This document shows positions 8,870-16,867 of a stretch of 32,041 bases of DNA, piece after piece (within the stretch, counting starts at the first letter, position 1; each line of letters begins with the position of its first letter). The stretch covers positions 1-32,041 of the forward strand of contig JABWBO010000042.1 of assembly GCA_013360465.1 (NCBI GenBank), written 5' to 3'. A program made the translations under genes and the position numbers. The notes beneath the pieces are model-generated. The model had not been told where the DNA came from. It was given only the letters and a program-made list of their open reading frames with translations, and ran no database searches. This DNA is from Anaerolineae bacterium. Its GTDB lineage: Bacteria; Chloroflexota; Anaerolineae; Aggregatilineales; Phototrophicaceae.

Positions 8870-10099
8870 ATGACATCCTACTGGTTTCTTTCCGCCCCGC
8901 TGTACAGTCACCTGGACTGGGGCGGCTATCTGCCGACCGCTCAGGCGCTTCAGGCGCGTGGACATGATGTGACCTGGGTCAGCGAAAACGCAGCAGCGGG
9001 ACCTGTCACCCAGGCGGGCATCCCGTTCGCGCCGGTGCGCGACATCGGCTGGCTGTGGCCCCCGCCGCCGCTGCCTGAAGCCAGCCAGATGACGCCGAGC
9101 GATGCGGTGATGCTGCGCTACCGCCGCGCGCTGGATACCTGGATGAGCGAGGAACTGGTCGGCGAGGCGGTCATCGCGCTGCTTGAGCTGGTCGATCAGC
9201 TTGGTGCGCCGGAGGTGATCGTGACCGATCCCTTTCTGACGGCGGCAGCGCTGGTCGCCGAGAAGATCGGGGCGAAGCTGGCGGTCTGCGGTTGGGTGGC
9301 GATGCGCGACCTGAACGACGATCTGCTCTTCCCGGTGCAGAAGATGCTCGGCGGCGAAAGCCGGGCGCGTCTGGATGCCCTGTGCGCTCGGTTCGGCGTG
9401 CGCGGGGACTATTTCTCCCAGGGACCGACGCCGTCGATCCTCAGCCCATATCTGCACGTCAGCTACTTCAACGCCGCGTGGTATCAGGCGGACGCGCCGA
9501 ACATGCTGCCGCAGACTCTCTTCGTCGGCGGCACGCCGAAGTCGAGGGGCGAACCGCCGGAGTGGCTGACGGAGATTCCCGAAGACACGCCGCTGGCGCT
9601 GATCACGCTGGGCACGACCTTCACCGGCGATCTCGGCTTTTTCAGCTGGGCGGCGCAGGCTGCGGCGCGCGCCGGGCTGCTGCCCATCGTGGCGCTGGGC
9701 TGGAACCCGGTTGAGAAGGAGGACAAGGCGCGGCTGATCAAAGCGCTGCCGCGCGGGACGCGACTCGTCAATTACGTGCCGTTTGCGCACGTCCTGCCGC
9801 GTGCGCCGATCATCTGCCATCACGGCGGTATGGGGACCACCCACGCTGCGCTCGTTCACGGCGTGCCGCAGATCGTTGTGCCGCATGCCGCCGATCAGCG
9901 GGGGCAGGCGCGCCGGACAGCCCAGGCGAAGGTGGGGCTGAACCTCAGCGCGCACGATGTCAAACAGGGGCTGCTGGGGCAGGCCTTTCCGGCGCTGCTG
10001 GCGGACGAGACGGTGCGCGCGAACGCCCGCGCCTTCGCCGACGATCTGGCGTCGTTAGGCGGCGGGGCGCGAGCAGCCGAGGCGCTGGAGCGCCTGTAA
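8870..10099 (+). CDS. GT1-family (MGT/UGT-like) glycosyltransferase
   Basis: A 409-residue GT-B glycosyltransferase that would transfer a sugar from an NDP-sugar to a small hydrophobic acceptor. The N-terminal acceptor domain starts MTSYWFLSAPLYSHLDW, with GGYLPTAQALQARGHDVTWVS typical of GT1 enzymes. The C-terminal domain has ALITLGTTFTGD and the donor-binding signature HHGGMGTTHAALVHGVPQIVVPHAADQ beginning at His317. The ATG at 8870 follows TGAGG by 8 nt; the frame is open further upstream but crosses the padR promoter. It is divergent from padR, and its own promoter could share the intergenic palindrome. Macrolide-inactivating and natural-product-tailoring enzymes belong to this family; the acceptor here is unknown. 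Confidence 0.9.
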   Translation: MTSYWFLSAPLYSHLDWGGYLPTAQALQARGHDVTWVSENAAAGPVTQAGIPFAPVRDIGWLWPPPPLPEASQMTPSDAVMLRYRRALDTWMSEELVGEAVIALLELVDQLGAPEVIVTDPFLTAAALVAEKIGAKLAVCGWVAMRDLNDDLLFPVQKMLGGESRARLDALCARFGVRGDYFSQGPTPSILSPYLHVSYFNAAWYQADAPNMLPQTLFVGGTPKSRGEPPEWLTEIPEDTPLALITLGTTFTGDLGFFSWAAQAAARAGLLPIVALGWNPVEKEDKARLIKALPRGTRLVNYVPFAHVLPRAPIICHHGGMGTTHAALVHGVPQIVVPHAADQRGQARRTAQAKVGLNLSAHDVKQGLLGQAFPALLADETVRANARAFADDLASLGGGARAAEALERL

Positions 10100-10110
10100 G
10101 TCCGGTACGG

Positions 10111-10887
10111 CTAGGCTTTCGTACCCCTGAGGATCATGTGAGTATGATCGAAGATGGCGTCAGGCGTGCCGGCGCAGCGGATGTTCATCCATCGCGCTGC
10201 TCCCTCAGGCGCCTGGATCATCATCACGTGCAGTTTTTCGATCACGTCGGGCGTGCAGCCCTGGCGTTCTGCCCATTCCAGCATCGGCGCATCGCGCTTG
10301 ACGAGCAGCGTCTCGCCGACGGTCAGCCCGGCGTCGAGAAAAGTCCCCTGCCACTCGTAGACCGGCAGGGCGCGAACGTGCGACGGGTCGCGCAGCGTCT
10401 CGAAAGCTTCGATGTAGGCGGCGTCCTGCTTATCTTCCGGGAGCGCCTGATCCTGGACGACCAGCGTGCCGCCTGGCTTCAGGGTCCGTGCGCACTCCTG
10501 GACGAAGCGGAAGATGTCCGGGAAGTGATGCGCTGCGATCCGGCAGGTGATGAGATCGAACGTTTCGGGGCGGAAGGGCAGGTTTTCGGCGTCTGCCGGC
10601 ACGTAATCGACGTTGGTCAGTCCTTTGCCGGTGATGAAGCGCTGCGCCGCTTCCAGCATGACCGGCGCATAATCAGAGGCGATCATGCGGGCGACGTGCG
10701 GGGCGAGTTTGAGTGCGGTGTGACCGCCGCCGGTGGCGATATCCAGCGCGACCCAGCCCGGCTGCGGCTCAGCGAGGCGGACAATTTCGTCGAGATCGCC
10801 GCCGTCCTTGTGGGCATTGCTGAAGACGTAGCCCTGGGCATACTGGCTGAAGCGTTCGCGGCTGTGAGACTTCGGATCAATGCTCAT
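10111..10887 (-). CDS. Class I SAM-dependent methyltransferase
   Basis: A 258-residue methyltransferase of the UbiE/methyltransferase-11 kind. Motif I is VALDIATGGGHTALKLAP, followed by the acidic ASDYAP, the PADAENLPFRPETFDLITCRIAAHHF block, and LKPGGTLVVQDQ as the post-motif strand. The C-terminal half (WQGTFLDAGLTVGE...) forms the acceptor pocket; the substrate is unknown. ATG at 10887 was chosen because MSIDPKSHSRERFSQYAQGYVFS resembles the family start; GGAG elements lie 3 and 9 nt upstream. Its start overlaps the end of the DUF5615 gene by 11 nt, so translation is likely coupled to the toxin-antitoxin-like pair. It converges with the glycosyltransferase, 11 nt apart. Confidence 0.9.
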   Translation of the reverse strand: MSIDPKSHSRERFSQYAQGYVFSNAHKDGGDLDEIVRLAEPQPGWVALDIATGGGHTALKLAPHVARMIASDYAPVMLEAAQRFITGKGLTNVDYVPADAENLPFRPETFDLITCRIAAHHFPDIFRFVQECARTLKPGGTLVVQDQALPEDKQDAAYIEAFETLRDPSHVRALPVYEWQGTFLDAGLTVGETLLVKRDAPMLEWAERQGCTPDVIEKLHVMMIQAPEGAARWMNIRCAGTPDAIFDHTHMILRGTKA

Positions 10888-11272
10888 GGTCTCCGACTCC
10901 AATGTCTGTATCGTGGGTACTACCCTGTCGGATGCGATATCCCTTTGCCGCCACAATCACCAGCCGCCGACGCAGTCCATCGCGACAGTGATTCTCGAGG
11001 GCTTGCTTAAGGACGGCTTCGACCTTAACTTCTTGTTCAGGCACATCGCGCAGCACAATGATGCTGGCATAGTCCGCTGGTGGATATGTGACGATGTTCG
11101 AAAAGTCCAGATCGACAGAGAGCAGCACAGTATCCAACTGCTGAGCAAGCGCGATCACTTTCTCATCGGCTGCGGCACCAGGAAGATGGGCAAGACTGCG
11201 TTCCACGTCATAGCCCCACGCGCGTAACGACTCAAGGAAACGACGCGGCGTCGACGCATCCAGCAGGATCAT
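10877..11272 (-). CDS. DUF5615 PIN-like protein (putative toxin)
   Basis: A 131-residue protein with the DUF5615/Mut7-C-like PIN fold: N-terminal MILLDASTPRRFLESLRAWGYDV with the conserved early Asp, central DEKVIALAQQLDTVLLSVDLDFSNI with a second acidic cluster, and late LVIVAAKGYRIR. Such proteins sit next to DUF433 genes and are regarded as toxin-like nucleases, though few have been tested. ATG at 11272 overlaps the DUF433 stop by 4 nt (ATGA). The C-terminal tail after about residue 118 (THDTDIGVGDHEH) is long and acidic/histidine-rich for the family, and its last codons overlap the methyltransferase start. Confidence 0.85.
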   Translation of the reverse strand: MILLDASTPRRFLESLRAWGYDVERSLAHLPGAAADEKVIALAQQLDTVLLSVDLDFSNIVTYPPADYASIIVLRDVPEQEVKVEAVLKQALENHCRDGLRRRLVIVAAKGYRIRQGSTHDTDIGVGDHEH

Positions 11273-11508
11273 GGTACTGCGACGAAGTCATCCATTTCGA
11301 CGAGATGAGAGGCGTACCTGAGACATGCTAAAACGTCTTCACGCGCCAATTCGGGGTAATATTGATCGGAGGTGATTTCGTCGATGCTCTTCCCTGCGGC
11401 GAGCAGTCGCAGCACGTAGAATACAGGAACTCTCGTTCCTGCAATGCGTGGTTTGCCGTGCAACACGTCGTTGGAAGCGACGATTCGTTCGCTAAGCCGA
11501 ATATCCAT
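11269..11508 (-). CDS. DUF433 protein (putative antitoxin)
   Basis: A 79-residue DUF433 protein: DVLHGKPRIAGTRVPVFYVLRLLAAGKSIDEI is the diagnostic winged-helix-like segment, followed by YPELAREDVLACLRYASHLVE. DUF433 proteins are small DNA-binding antitoxin-like partners of DUF5615 PIN proteins. ATG at 11508 has GAGG 4 nt upstream. It is the first gene of a three-gene minus-strand unit (DUF433, DUF5615, methyltransferase) and is divergent from queG across about 50 nt. A TACAAT (11537-11542) on the minus strand could be its -10; no convincing -35 is seen. Confidence 0.88.
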   Translation of the reverse strand: MDIRLSERIVASNDVLHGKPRIAGTRVPVFYVLRLLAAGKSIDEITSDQYYPELAREDVLACLRYASHLVEMDDFVAVP

Positions 11509-11558
11509 AGGACCTCGCCTAAGTTCGTCCCATACTATTGTACAGGGTTTCTCTGCCT

Positions 11559-12692
11559 ATGGCGCACGGACCAGTCCATTCAGCGCAGGTGAAGCGGCGC
11601 GCCCGCGAACTGGGGTTCAACCTGGTGGGCATTGCGCGGGCGGAGCCTTCGCCGACCCTGGACGCCTACGAACGGTGGATCGCCGCCGGAATGCATGGCA
11701 GCATGGGCTACCTGGCGCGCCCCGACCGGCTTGCCCGCCGGCGCGACCTCGGCGTCATCCTGCCCGACGCGCGCTCCCTGGTGATCGTCGGTCTGGATTA
11801 CAGCGCGGCGATCCCGCAGGCGCACCTGAACGATCCCCTGCGCGGGCGCATCGCCAGCTATGCCTGGGGATTAGACTACCACGATGTGATGGGTGAGCGT
11901 CTGGAATTGCTCACGGCGTGGCTGAGCGAATCGGCGGGCGGAGCGGCGCGCCTCTACGTAGACACCGGGGCAATCCTGGAACGCAGCCATGCGCAGCAGG
12001 CGGGGCTGGGCTTCATCGGCAAGAACACCATGCTCATTCACCCCCGACGCGGGAGCTTTTTTTTCCTCGGTGAAATCCTGACGACGCTCGCCTTCGACGC
12101 CTACGATTCTCCCGGCAGGGCGACGCTGTGTGGAACCTGCACCCGCTGTCTGAGCGCCTGCCCGACCGACGCTTTCCGTCAGCCGCACGTGCTGGATGCC
12201 CGGCGCTGCATCAGCGCCCTGACCATCGAACACAAAGGCTGGATCGCCCCCGATCTGCGCCCGCTGATGGGCAACTGGGTTTACGGCTGCGACGTGTGTC
12301 AGATCGTCTGTCCCTGGAACCGCTTTGCGTCCGCCGGCGATCCGGCGTTTGCGCCGCCAGATCAGCTGGAGCGCGCTGCGCCGTTCCTTCGCGACCTGTT
12401 GGCGCTGGACGATGATCAATTCGTTTTGCGCTTCGCGGCGTCTCCCATCCTGCGCATCAGGCGCGACCGGCTGGTGCGCAACGCCTGCATCGCCGCCGGC
12501 AATGCTGCCGATCCGGCGCTGCTCACGTCGCTCCTTCCGCGCCTCGAAGACCACAGTCCGCTGGTTCGCGGGCATGCCGCCTGGGCGCTCGGACGGTTCG
12601 CCGATGAACGGGCGGTCACGGCGCTGCGCGACAGGCTTGCAGGGGAAAGCGATGTGCAGGTACTCGCGGAAATCGCCGACGCTCTGACATAA
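11559..12692 (+). CDS. queG: Epoxyqueuosine reductase
   Basis: QueG reduces epoxyqueuosine to queuosine at the tRNA wobble position using cobalamin and two 4Fe-4S clusters. The product is 377 residues. The N-terminus KRRARELGFNLVGIARAEPS and the active-site region LYVDTGAILERSHAQQAGLGFIGKNTMLIHP match the family. Cluster ligands are CGTCTRCLSACP (Cys191, 194, 197, 201) and CDVCQIVCPWN (Cys244, 247, 251). The C-terminal part holds HEAT-like repeats (SPLVRGHAAWALGRF). The ATG at 11559 is preferred over a TTG at 11538, although the ribosome-binding site (AGGG, about 12 nt away) is weak. No other queuosine gene is present in the window. Confidence 0.95.
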   Translation: MAHGPVHSAQVKRRARELGFNLVGIARAEPSPTLDAYERWIAAGMHGSMGYLARPDRLARRRDLGVILPDARSLVIVGLDYSAAIPQAHLNDPLRGRIASYAWGLDYHDVMGERLELLTAWLSESAGGAARLYVDTGAILERSHAQQAGLGFIGKNTMLIHPRRGSFFFLGEILTTLAFDAYDSPGRATLCGTCTRCLSACPTDAFRQPHVLDARRCISALTIEHKGWIAPDLRPLMGNWVYGCDVCQIVCPWNRFASAGDPAFAPPDQLERAAPFLRDLLALDDDQFVLRFAASPILRIRRDRLVRNACIAAGNAADPALLTSLLPRLEDHSPLVRGHAAWALGRFADERAVTALRDRLAGESDVQVLAEIADALT

Positions 12693-12805
12693 GATTTGGC
12701 GTGGCTGCCGCGTCTGAAGTGACGGCGCTATGCGCGGTGCGCCCTGGTGTGCCGCTGCTTGTGCGACCAGTTCGTATCCATCACGAGTGCAAGGGACCAG
12801 AGATT

Positions 12806-13024
12806 ATGGAATCGAAGACGTTCACCGTGCCGAACATCGGCTGCGATGGCTGCGTCCGTACGATTGTTGGCGAACTTTCCGGCAAGGCTGGAGTACTTAA
12901 GGTCGAAGGTGACTCGGCAACCAAGCGCGTCACCGTGCAGTGGCAGTCGCCGATGACCTGGGATGGCATCGTCCAGTCGCTTGAAGCCATCGACTATTCT
13001 CCAGCCCAGCCGCTCATGCCCTGA
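12806..13024 (+). CDS. Heavy-metal-associated (HMA) domain protein, copper-chaperone-like
   Basis: A 72-residue ferredoxin-like HMA domain standing alone. MESKTFTVPNIGCDGCVRTI carries the metal-binding pair as GCDGC (Cys13, Cys16) where classic chaperones have MxCxxC, with the usual KVEGDSATKRVTVQW strand and a C-terminal helix-strand. The Met before the first Cys is replaced by Ile-Gly, so copper preference is uncertain. The frame is open back to 12701, but ATG at 12806 fits the domain and has AAGGG about 11 nt upstream. No metal-transporting ATPase is adjacent. The 113 nt between it and queG hold nothing I recognise. Confidence 0.85.
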   Translation: MESKTFTVPNIGCDGCVRTIVGELSGKAGVLKVEGDSATKRVTVQWQSPMTWDGIVQSLEAIDYSPAQPLMP

Positions 13025-13099
13025 GCCGCCGATCTGCATTAGCCTGGCGTATGGCATAATAGGTGAATCTCGTCCAGAAAATCACCCAGCGCCGGGCTA

Positions 13100-15118
13100 A
13101 TGGCTGAAGATACTGCAACGTCGCCTCTTCCCAACAACACTCAGACCTCTTTTACGCTGCGCGGTTCTGCGCGGTTTGCCGCCGGGGTCCTGTGGTATGC
13201 CCTGTTCGCCGGATGGCTTTTCTACCTGGTCGGCTTCTGGTGGGCAGGGCTGGATCGCGTGCGCTATGCCGTCTGCCAACCCTTCATGCCCGCTCTGACG
13301 GCGGAGTCGCTGCCGCTGTGTGTTGGCGTGACGGTTTTTCCTGAGTTCCTGGCGCAGATCATCTTCGGCACAGCGGCGGTTTTTCTCTTCCTGCGTAAGC
13401 CGAGTGAGTTGATGACCGTCCTGGCGTCCGCTATGCTGCTCATCTTCGGCGCCGGTATCTCTAACCCGACCCTGGCTCTATCGAATTATGCGGAAACCAC
13501 CTGGCTGAGCCGCTTCCTGCTCGGTGCGGGGTTGTGGATGATCACGCTGGTCGTGCTGCTCTTCCCCGATGGACGCTTTCGCCCTCGGTGGATATGGGTG
13601 ATCGGCGCGCTGCACGGTCTGTGGGTGCTGTCGTGGTGGTTCATCCCGCCACTCGACATCGCCCGTCAGATGAGCGTCGCCTCGTACCCCATCCTGGGTG
13701 CGTCACTCCTGCCGGCGGTCGGCGCGATCTGGATCGGCTATCGGCGCTATTATACGCCGACCCAGCAGCAGCAGACCAAATGGGTGGTGGTCGGCGTTGT
13801 GGGGGGGCTGTTGATCTACCTGATCTTCGTCGTCGTGGCGTTGATCGTCCGCGAACCGATGAAGGGGACTTCTGCCGGACTGGTGATCTACACCGTCTCA
13901 GCCTATGGGCGCTGGCTTGGAGCGGTGCTGATGCCGATCACGATCCTGTTTTCCATCGCCCGCTACCGTCTGTGGGATGTCGATCTGGTGATCAGCCGCG
14001 CTTTGGTGGTCGGTGCGGTGACGGGAACGCTGGCAGTTGTGTTTGTCGGCGCAGTCTTCCTGGTGCAGCAGATCGCGCTGCGCCTGACGGGCGGGGAACA
14101 GTCAAACCTGGCGATGGCGATTGCCTCGCTGGCGGTGGCGATGCTCTTCAGTCCAACGCGCGCCTGGCTCAAGACCCATATCGACCGCCGCTTCTCCCTG
14201 CGCAGTCTGCAAGTTGTCCGGCAGGCGGCACGGAGCGGCGCGGAACCTCCGGCGAGACCGTCACTGCCCGGCGTGCGCGATGCTCTCGTGGGGAACCGGT
14301 TCGGTCAGATTGATCTGATGGAACTGATCGGGCGCGGCGGCATGGCGGAAGTCTATCGGGGGCATCATGCGGGCTTGAATCGCGAGGTGGCGGTCAAGGT
14401 GCTGACGCCTGTGCTGTCGAAGGATGAACGGTTCCGCGCGCGTTTTCAGCGCGAAGGGCGCGCCGTCGCCGCGCTCAGCCACCCGAACATCGTTTCCATC
14501 TACGATTCCGGGGAAAATCAGGGCGCATTCTACATCATTATGGAGTACATTCGCGGCGAAAGCCTGTCATCGCTCATCGCCCGCGAAGGGAAGCTTGCGA
14601 TCTCCGAAGGCGTCACCATCCTGCGCGACATCGCCGCCGCGTTGGATCACGCCCACCAGAACGGGATCGTTCACCGCGACGTGAAGCCGCACAACATTAT
14701 GATCGAACGCCGGAGCGACCCGGATACAGGCGTGCCGTCGGTGCGCGCCGTACTTATGGATTTCGGCATCGCTCGACTGGTCGAGGCGCACACATCGCTG
14801 ACCAGCGGATCAGGGGCGCTCGGCACGCTCGACTACATCGCGCCGGAACAAATCCTCGAATCGTCGCGGGTCGATGGTCGGGCGGATGTTTACGCGCTCG
14901 GCATCGTCGCCTATCAGATGTTCACCGGCAGCACGCCTTTCAGCGGAGCCAACCCGGCAGCGACCATCCTGAATCACTTGCAGTCGCCCGCGCCGGACCC
15001 GCGCAGGAAGAACCCGGACCTGCCGCTGCGCCTGGGGCTGACGATACTGCGGGCGCTGGCAAAAGACCCCGACGACCGCCCGCAGACGGCAGGGGAATTC
15101 GCGGCGGGGTTGGAATAG
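13100..15118 (+). CDS. Membrane Ser/Thr protein kinase with sensor-type N-terminal membrane domain
   Basis: A 672-residue protein. About 1-370 is membrane-embedded, with repeated hydrophobic segments and LFPDGRFRPRWIW. It ends in IARYRLWDVDLVISRALVVGAVTG ... SPTRAWLKTHIDRRF, a block usually found in the sensor part of histidine kinases. The cytosolic Hanks-type kinase spans about 397-670: glycine loop IGRGGMAEVY (about 411), catalytic Lys433 (AVKVL), VHRDVKPHNIM (Asp527), DFGIAR (Asp554), GTLDYIAPEQ activation/APE segment, and DVYALGIVAYQMFTG. All key residues are present, so it should be active. No PASTA or other extracellular domain follows. The upstream gap has an extended -10-like TGGCATAAT (13052-13060). 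No dedicated substrate gene is recognisable next to it. Confidence 0.93.
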   Translation: MAEDTATSPLPNNTQTSFTLRGSARFAAGVLWYALFAGWLFYLVGFWWAGLDRVRYAVCQPFMPALTAESLPLCVGVTVFPEFLAQIIFGTAAVFLFLRKPSELMTVLASAMLLIFGAGISNPTLALSNYAETTWLSRFLLGAGLWMITLVVLLFPDGRFRPRWIWVIGALHGLWVLSWWFIPPLDIARQMSVASYPILGASLLPAVGAIWIGYRRYYTPTQQQQTKWVVVGVVGGLLIYLIFVVVALIVREPMKGTSAGLVIYTVSAYGRWLGAVLMPITILFSIARYRLWDVDLVISRALVVGAVTGTLAVVFVGAVFLVQQIALRLTGGEQSNLAMAIASLAVAMLFSPTRAWLKTHIDRRFSLRSLQVVRQAARSGAEPPARPSLPGVRDALVGNRFGQIDLMELIGRGGMAEVYRGHHAGLNREVAVKVLTPVLSKDERFRARFQREGRAVAALSHPNIVSIYDSGENQGAFYIIMEYIRGESLSSLIAREGKLAISEGVTILRDIAAALDHAHQNGIVHRDVKPHNIMIERRSDPDTGVPSVRAVLMDFGIARLVEAHTSLTSGSGALGTLDYIAPEQILESSRVDGRADVYALGIVAYQMFTGSTPFSGANPAATILNHLQSPAPDPRRKNPDLPLRLGLTILRALAKDPDDRPQTAGEFAAGLE

Positions 15119-15193
15119 CGCGGGGCGAGCAGATTGTCCCGGTCGGCAGGCGTGGTAAATGCGACAAACGATGTGTTCCGCTCAGGATCAGTC

Positions 15194-15418
15194 ATGGACT
15201 ATGCCAGCATCATCACCCTTGAGCCGGGCAAGCGCTCCGGCACGCCCTGTATTCGCGGGCTGCGCATCACTGTGTATGATGTGCTGTCGTATCTCGCCGC
15301 TGGCATGATCGTGGACGAGGTGCTGTTCGATTCCCCTTCGTTGACGCGGGGCGACGTTATTGCCTGCCTTAGCTATGCGGCAGAACGCGAGCGCCATACC
15401 CTTGTTGTCAAAGCATGA
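15194..15418 (+). CDS. DUF433 protein (putative antitoxin, second copy)
   Basis: A 74-residue DUF433 protein: GTPCIRGLRITVYDVLSYLAAGMIVDEVLFDSPSLTRGDVIACLSYAAERERHTL. It is clearly of the same family as the copy at 11269-11508 but divergent in sequence. ATG at 15194 follows AGGA by about 7 nt; the frame is open to 15134, but the shorter start fits the family. Its stop overlaps the start of a truncated DUF5615 gene (ATGA), so the pair was once a normal module; here the antitoxin appears to have outlived its partner. Confidence 0.88.
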   Translation: MDYASIITLEPGKRSGTPCIRGLRITVYDVLSYLAAGMIVDEVLFDSPSLTRGDVIACLSYAAERERHTLVVKA

Positions 15419-15585
15419 AGCTCCTACTCGACAACAACCTTTCGTCGAGACTTACCCTGCAACTCGCGAGGTTGTATCCTGAATCTTCACATGTAGAATC
15501 GGCGGCATCTTTCCAAGCCTGGAGCTGTTCCAGGTGTGCGCTGCCGATACAGCGCTGGACCCCGGAATCCTACGACGAGACCTGA
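15415..15585 (+). pseudogene. Truncated DUF5615 PIN-like toxin remnant
   Basis: Starts with the canonical MKLLLDNNLSSRLTLQLARLYPESSHV of DUF5615, overlapping the DUF433 stop by 4 nt. After about residue 28 the similarity is lost: the ORF runs on as 28 unrelated residues (AASFQAWSCSRCALPIQRW...) to a stop at 15585. The family normally continues for another 80 or so residues with a second acidic motif, and neither other frame before the MFS start at 15590 restores it. The toxin therefore looks deleted rather than frameshifted. The call rests on recognition of the N-terminus by eye. Confidence 0.65.
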
Positions 15586-15589
15586 GCGC

Positions 15590-16867
15590 ATGAGCCAGAC
15601 AACCGAATCTTTTGTGCCCGCGCGGCGCGATCCATACTCCGCCCTGCGCATCCGCGACTTTCGCCTGCTCATCCTCGGACGCCTGATCGCTCAGATCGGC
15701 GAAGCGATGGTCAGCGTTGGCGTCGGCTGGGAGCTGTACCGCCGCACCAGCGACCCCCTGGCGCTCGGCTTGGTGGGGCTGGTGCAGGTGATCCCGGTGA
15801 TGCTGCTGGCGCTGCCCGGTGGCTATGCCGTAGATCGCTTCGACCGGCGGCGGATCATCCTGATTTCGCAGGCGTTTCTGGTGGTATGTTCCTTGGCGCT
15901 GCTGATGATCTCGGTCAGTGAGGGATCGCTCACCGTGCTGTACGCCATGCTGGCGCTGATCGGGGCGGCACGCGCCTTCAACAACCCTGCCGAAAGCGCC
16001 TTCACGCCGCTGACCGTGCCGCCCTCGGAATTCATGAACGCCGTCACCTGGAGTACGAGCGTCTGGCAGGTGTCGGCGATTGTCGGTCCGGCGCTGGGCG
16101 GCGTGCTGATCGCGTTGACCGGCGGGGCGGCGGCGGTCTACCTGGTCAATGCCATCGCCGGGCTGGCGCTGATCGGCGCAGTGCTGCTCATTCACGCCCG
16201 GCACACGGAATTTGCTTCGCCCGACGAACCGCCGCTGCAAGCGCTGCGCGGCGGCATCCACTTCCTGCGCGACACGCCGATCATCCTGGCGGCGATCTCG
16301 CTGGACATGTTCGCCGTCCTGTTCGGAGGGGCGGTATTTCTGCTCCCGGTCTTCGCTACCGACATCCTGAAAGTGGACGCCACCGGCTTGGGCATCCTGC
16401 GAGCTGCGCCATCCATCGGCGCCCTGATCATGGCGATGATCGTGGCGCGCCGCCCGCCGTTCCAGAACGCCGGTCGGGCGATGCTGCTGGCGGTAGCCGG
16501 CTTTGGCGCGGCGACCGTCGCCTTCGGGCTGTCCACATCGTTCTGGTTGTCGGTCTTCCTGCTGGCGCTGACCGGCGCGCTGGATAACATCAGCGTGGTC
16601 GTGCGCCACACCCTGATCATGACCTTCACCCCCGATACCATGCGCGGGCGGGTTGCCTCCGTCAATTCGGTGTTCATCGGCACTTCGAACGAGCTGGGCG
16701 GCTTCGAAAGCGGGGCGGCGGCGGCGCTGATAGGACCGGTCGGGGCGGTGGTCTTCGGTGGAATCGGTACGATCCTCACGGTAGCACTGATCGCCCGCCT
16801 GTCGCCGGGGCTGCGCCGCCTGAAGCGCATCGCGCATGGCGCCGAATCTTCCCAAACTGCGCTGTGA
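15590..16867 (+). CDS. MFS transporter (EntS/MFS_3-like exporter)
   Basis: A 425-residue major facilitator with about 12 hydrophobic segments. RDFRLLILGRLIAQIGEAMVSVGVGWELYRRTSDPLALG is the typical first helix-loop of the enterobactin-exporter-like group. GGYAVDRFDRRRIILISQ is the conserved loop 2-3 motif, and TFTPDTMRGRVASVNSVF a conserved loop between helices 10 and 11. A soluble cytoplasmic loop separates the halves. It would act as a drug or metabolite exporter driven by proton exchange; the substrate cannot be read. ATG at 15590 is chosen from the family N-terminus; the ribosome-binding site is weak. A TTGTAT-16 nt-TAGAAT pair (15472-15499) inside the decayed toxin gene could be its promoter. 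Confidence 0.9.
   Translation: MSQTTESFVPARRDPYSALRIRDFRLLILGRLIAQIGEAMVSVGVGWELYRRTSDPLALGLVGLVQVIPVMLLALPGGYAVDRFDRRRIILISQAFLVVCSLALLMISVSEGSLTVLYAMLALIGAARAFNNPAESAFTPLTVPPSEFMNAVTWSTSVWQVSAIVGPALGGVLIALTGGAAAVYLVNAIAGLALIGAVLLIHARHTEFASPDEPPLQALRGGIHFLRDTPIILAAISLDMFAVLFGGAVFLLPVFATDILKVDATGLGILRAAPSIGALIMAMIVARRPPFQNAGRAMLLAVAGFGAATVAFGLSTSFWLSVFLLALTGALDNISVVVRHTLIMTFTPDTMRGRVASVNSVFIGTSNELGGFESGAAAALIGPVGAVVFGGIGTILTVALIARLSPGLRRLKRIAHGAESSQTAL

Noticed and set aside
15460-15589. Simple frameshift in the second DUF5615 gene
   Set aside because: Neither alternative frame after residue 28 resumes family sequence, so a deletion fits better than a frameshift.
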